This document shows positions 4,750 to 5,080 of a stretch of 5,080 nucleotides of DNA, in pieces. The stretch spans positions 1 to 5,080 of the forward strand of contig PIVH01000740.1 in assembly GCA_003354225.1 (NCBI GenBank), read 5' to 3'. This stretch comes from Globobulimina sp. Lineage: Eukaryota > Foraminifera > Rotaliida. A program made the translations under genes and the position numbers. The notes beneath the pieces were generated by a model that saw only the letters and a list, made by a program, of their open reading frames with translations, was not told the DNA's origin and ran no database searches. How positions within the stretch are numbered: the first letter of the stretch is position 1; the number at the start of each line of letters is the position of its first letter.

Positions 4750-4914
4750 ATGATTGGTATTTGGTCATGGATCTTTGGAGCATTTAAACTTATTATGGTC
4801 AAAGGCAATGAGCAATGGACATTCAAGGATATGATTGCGTATATTTTAATCTGCACTTTGGAATTGGATATATTTATTGAACAATACTGGATCATTGCTC
4901 GATCGGAAACATAA
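4750..4914 (+). CDS. candidate 54-residue membrane-like ORF or exon
   Basis: An ATG at 4750 opens 54 codons to TAA at 4912-4914. The product starts MIGIWSWIFGAFKLIMVKG. It has a hydrophobic tryptophan-rich N-terminal stretch (residues 1-17), a polar connector (KGNEQWTFKD) and a second hydrophobic stretch (residues 29-48) with Glu and Asp embedded in it. The composition is protein-like, with four tryptophans, codons of mixed third base and no homopolymers. A stop lies two codons before the ATG, so coding starts here if at all, possibly after an acceptor at 4739. The product does not match any family I know. A second frame from that acceptor gives only ELVYDWYLVMDLWSI before a stop. Chance remains a serious alternative at this length. 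Confidence 0.27.
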   Translation: MIGIWSWIFGAFKLIMVKGNEQWTFKDMIAYILICTLELDIFIEQYWIIARSET

Positions 4915-5080
4915 ATTGACATGCACGGATCCATTGGTCGGAAATTACATCTGCATGTGTATACTGACTCTGAATCAATGCAGAAACAGAGAGATAATAT
5001 ATTGAATTGGACAATGGTTTAATTAATTAAACCGCTCTGTGATCAGTGTTATCTACAGAGTGCATTGATTAGATATATAT
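4915..5080. other. A+T-rich tail of the window
   Basis: There is no gene and no AATAAA. The main structure is the palindrome at 5016-5033. The window ends in TATATAT. Confidence 0.4.
5016..5033. repeat. perfect 18-bp palindrome
   Basis: GGTTTAATTAATTAAACC is self-complementary over all 18 bases and contains overlapping TTAATTAA homeodomain-like cores. It is not part of the MITE ends. Function is unknown. Confidence 0.7.

Noticed and set aside
4743-4934. 63-codon minus-strand frame
   Set aside because: It is antisense to the more protein-like plus ORF at 4750-4914 and has no feature of its own.
1-5080. tRNA and rRNA genes
   Set aside because: No GGTTCGAATCC-type B box with a matching A box was found by eye on either strand, and no long conserved rRNA segment was recognised. 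A tRNAscan or Rfam run would settle this.

Overview
The window looks like a piece of a metazoan nuclear genome, most probably arthropod. It is strongly A+T-rich. It has no bacterial operon structure and no ribosome-binding sites, and reading frames are short and broken by stops. There are spliceosomal-looking donors and acceptors, a TATA box paired with an arthropod-style TCAGT initiator at the right distance, a non-autonomous DNA transposon with a TA target-site duplication, and several small tandem repeats. The lineage within arthropods cannot be fixed from sequence alone.

Layout. Positions 1-360 hold a possible first coding exon on the minus strand (134-269) and, facing away from it, a TATA/initiator core promoter on the plus strand (326-362). 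Positions 363-1075 are mostly non-coding and contain a 13-bp minisatellite (653-785). Positions 1076-1477 carry minus-strand exons. The last one (1076-1183) encodes a glycine-rich transmembrane helix resembling the second helix of an aquaglyceroporin, followed by a stop codon. Upstream of it lie two near-consensus splice donors arranged as a 12-bp tandem duplication. Positions 1478-2336 are A+T-rich and contain two weak minus-strand ORFs, one with an AATAAA signal 49 bp downstream. Positions 2337-2840 hold an unassigned plus-strand candidate gene that ends in a long purine tract, with AATAAA five bases past a stop codon. A three-copy tandem repeat (2941-3085) follows.

The best-supported gene is on the minus strand at 3230-3751. 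It is a complete 173-residue, probably intronless ORF for a single-pass membrane protein with an eight-cysteine C-terminal domain, and I cannot place it in a family. Its membrane segment and the stretch before it are built from two in-frame tandem duplications. Downstream in window coordinates are a perfect cAMP-response-element palindrome (4150-4157), a 349-bp foldback MITE of Tc1/mariner type (4178-4526), and a 54-codon membrane-like plus-strand ORF (4750-4914) that may be an exon.

Nothing in the layout ties these genes into one pathway. The recurring theme is small membrane-associated proteins in repeat-rich DNA, which is a loose impression rather than a demonstrated system. I do not see a convincing novel multi-gene system here. 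The cysteine-rich membrane protein, the aquaglyceroporin-like terminal exon and the foldback MITE deserve the first look.
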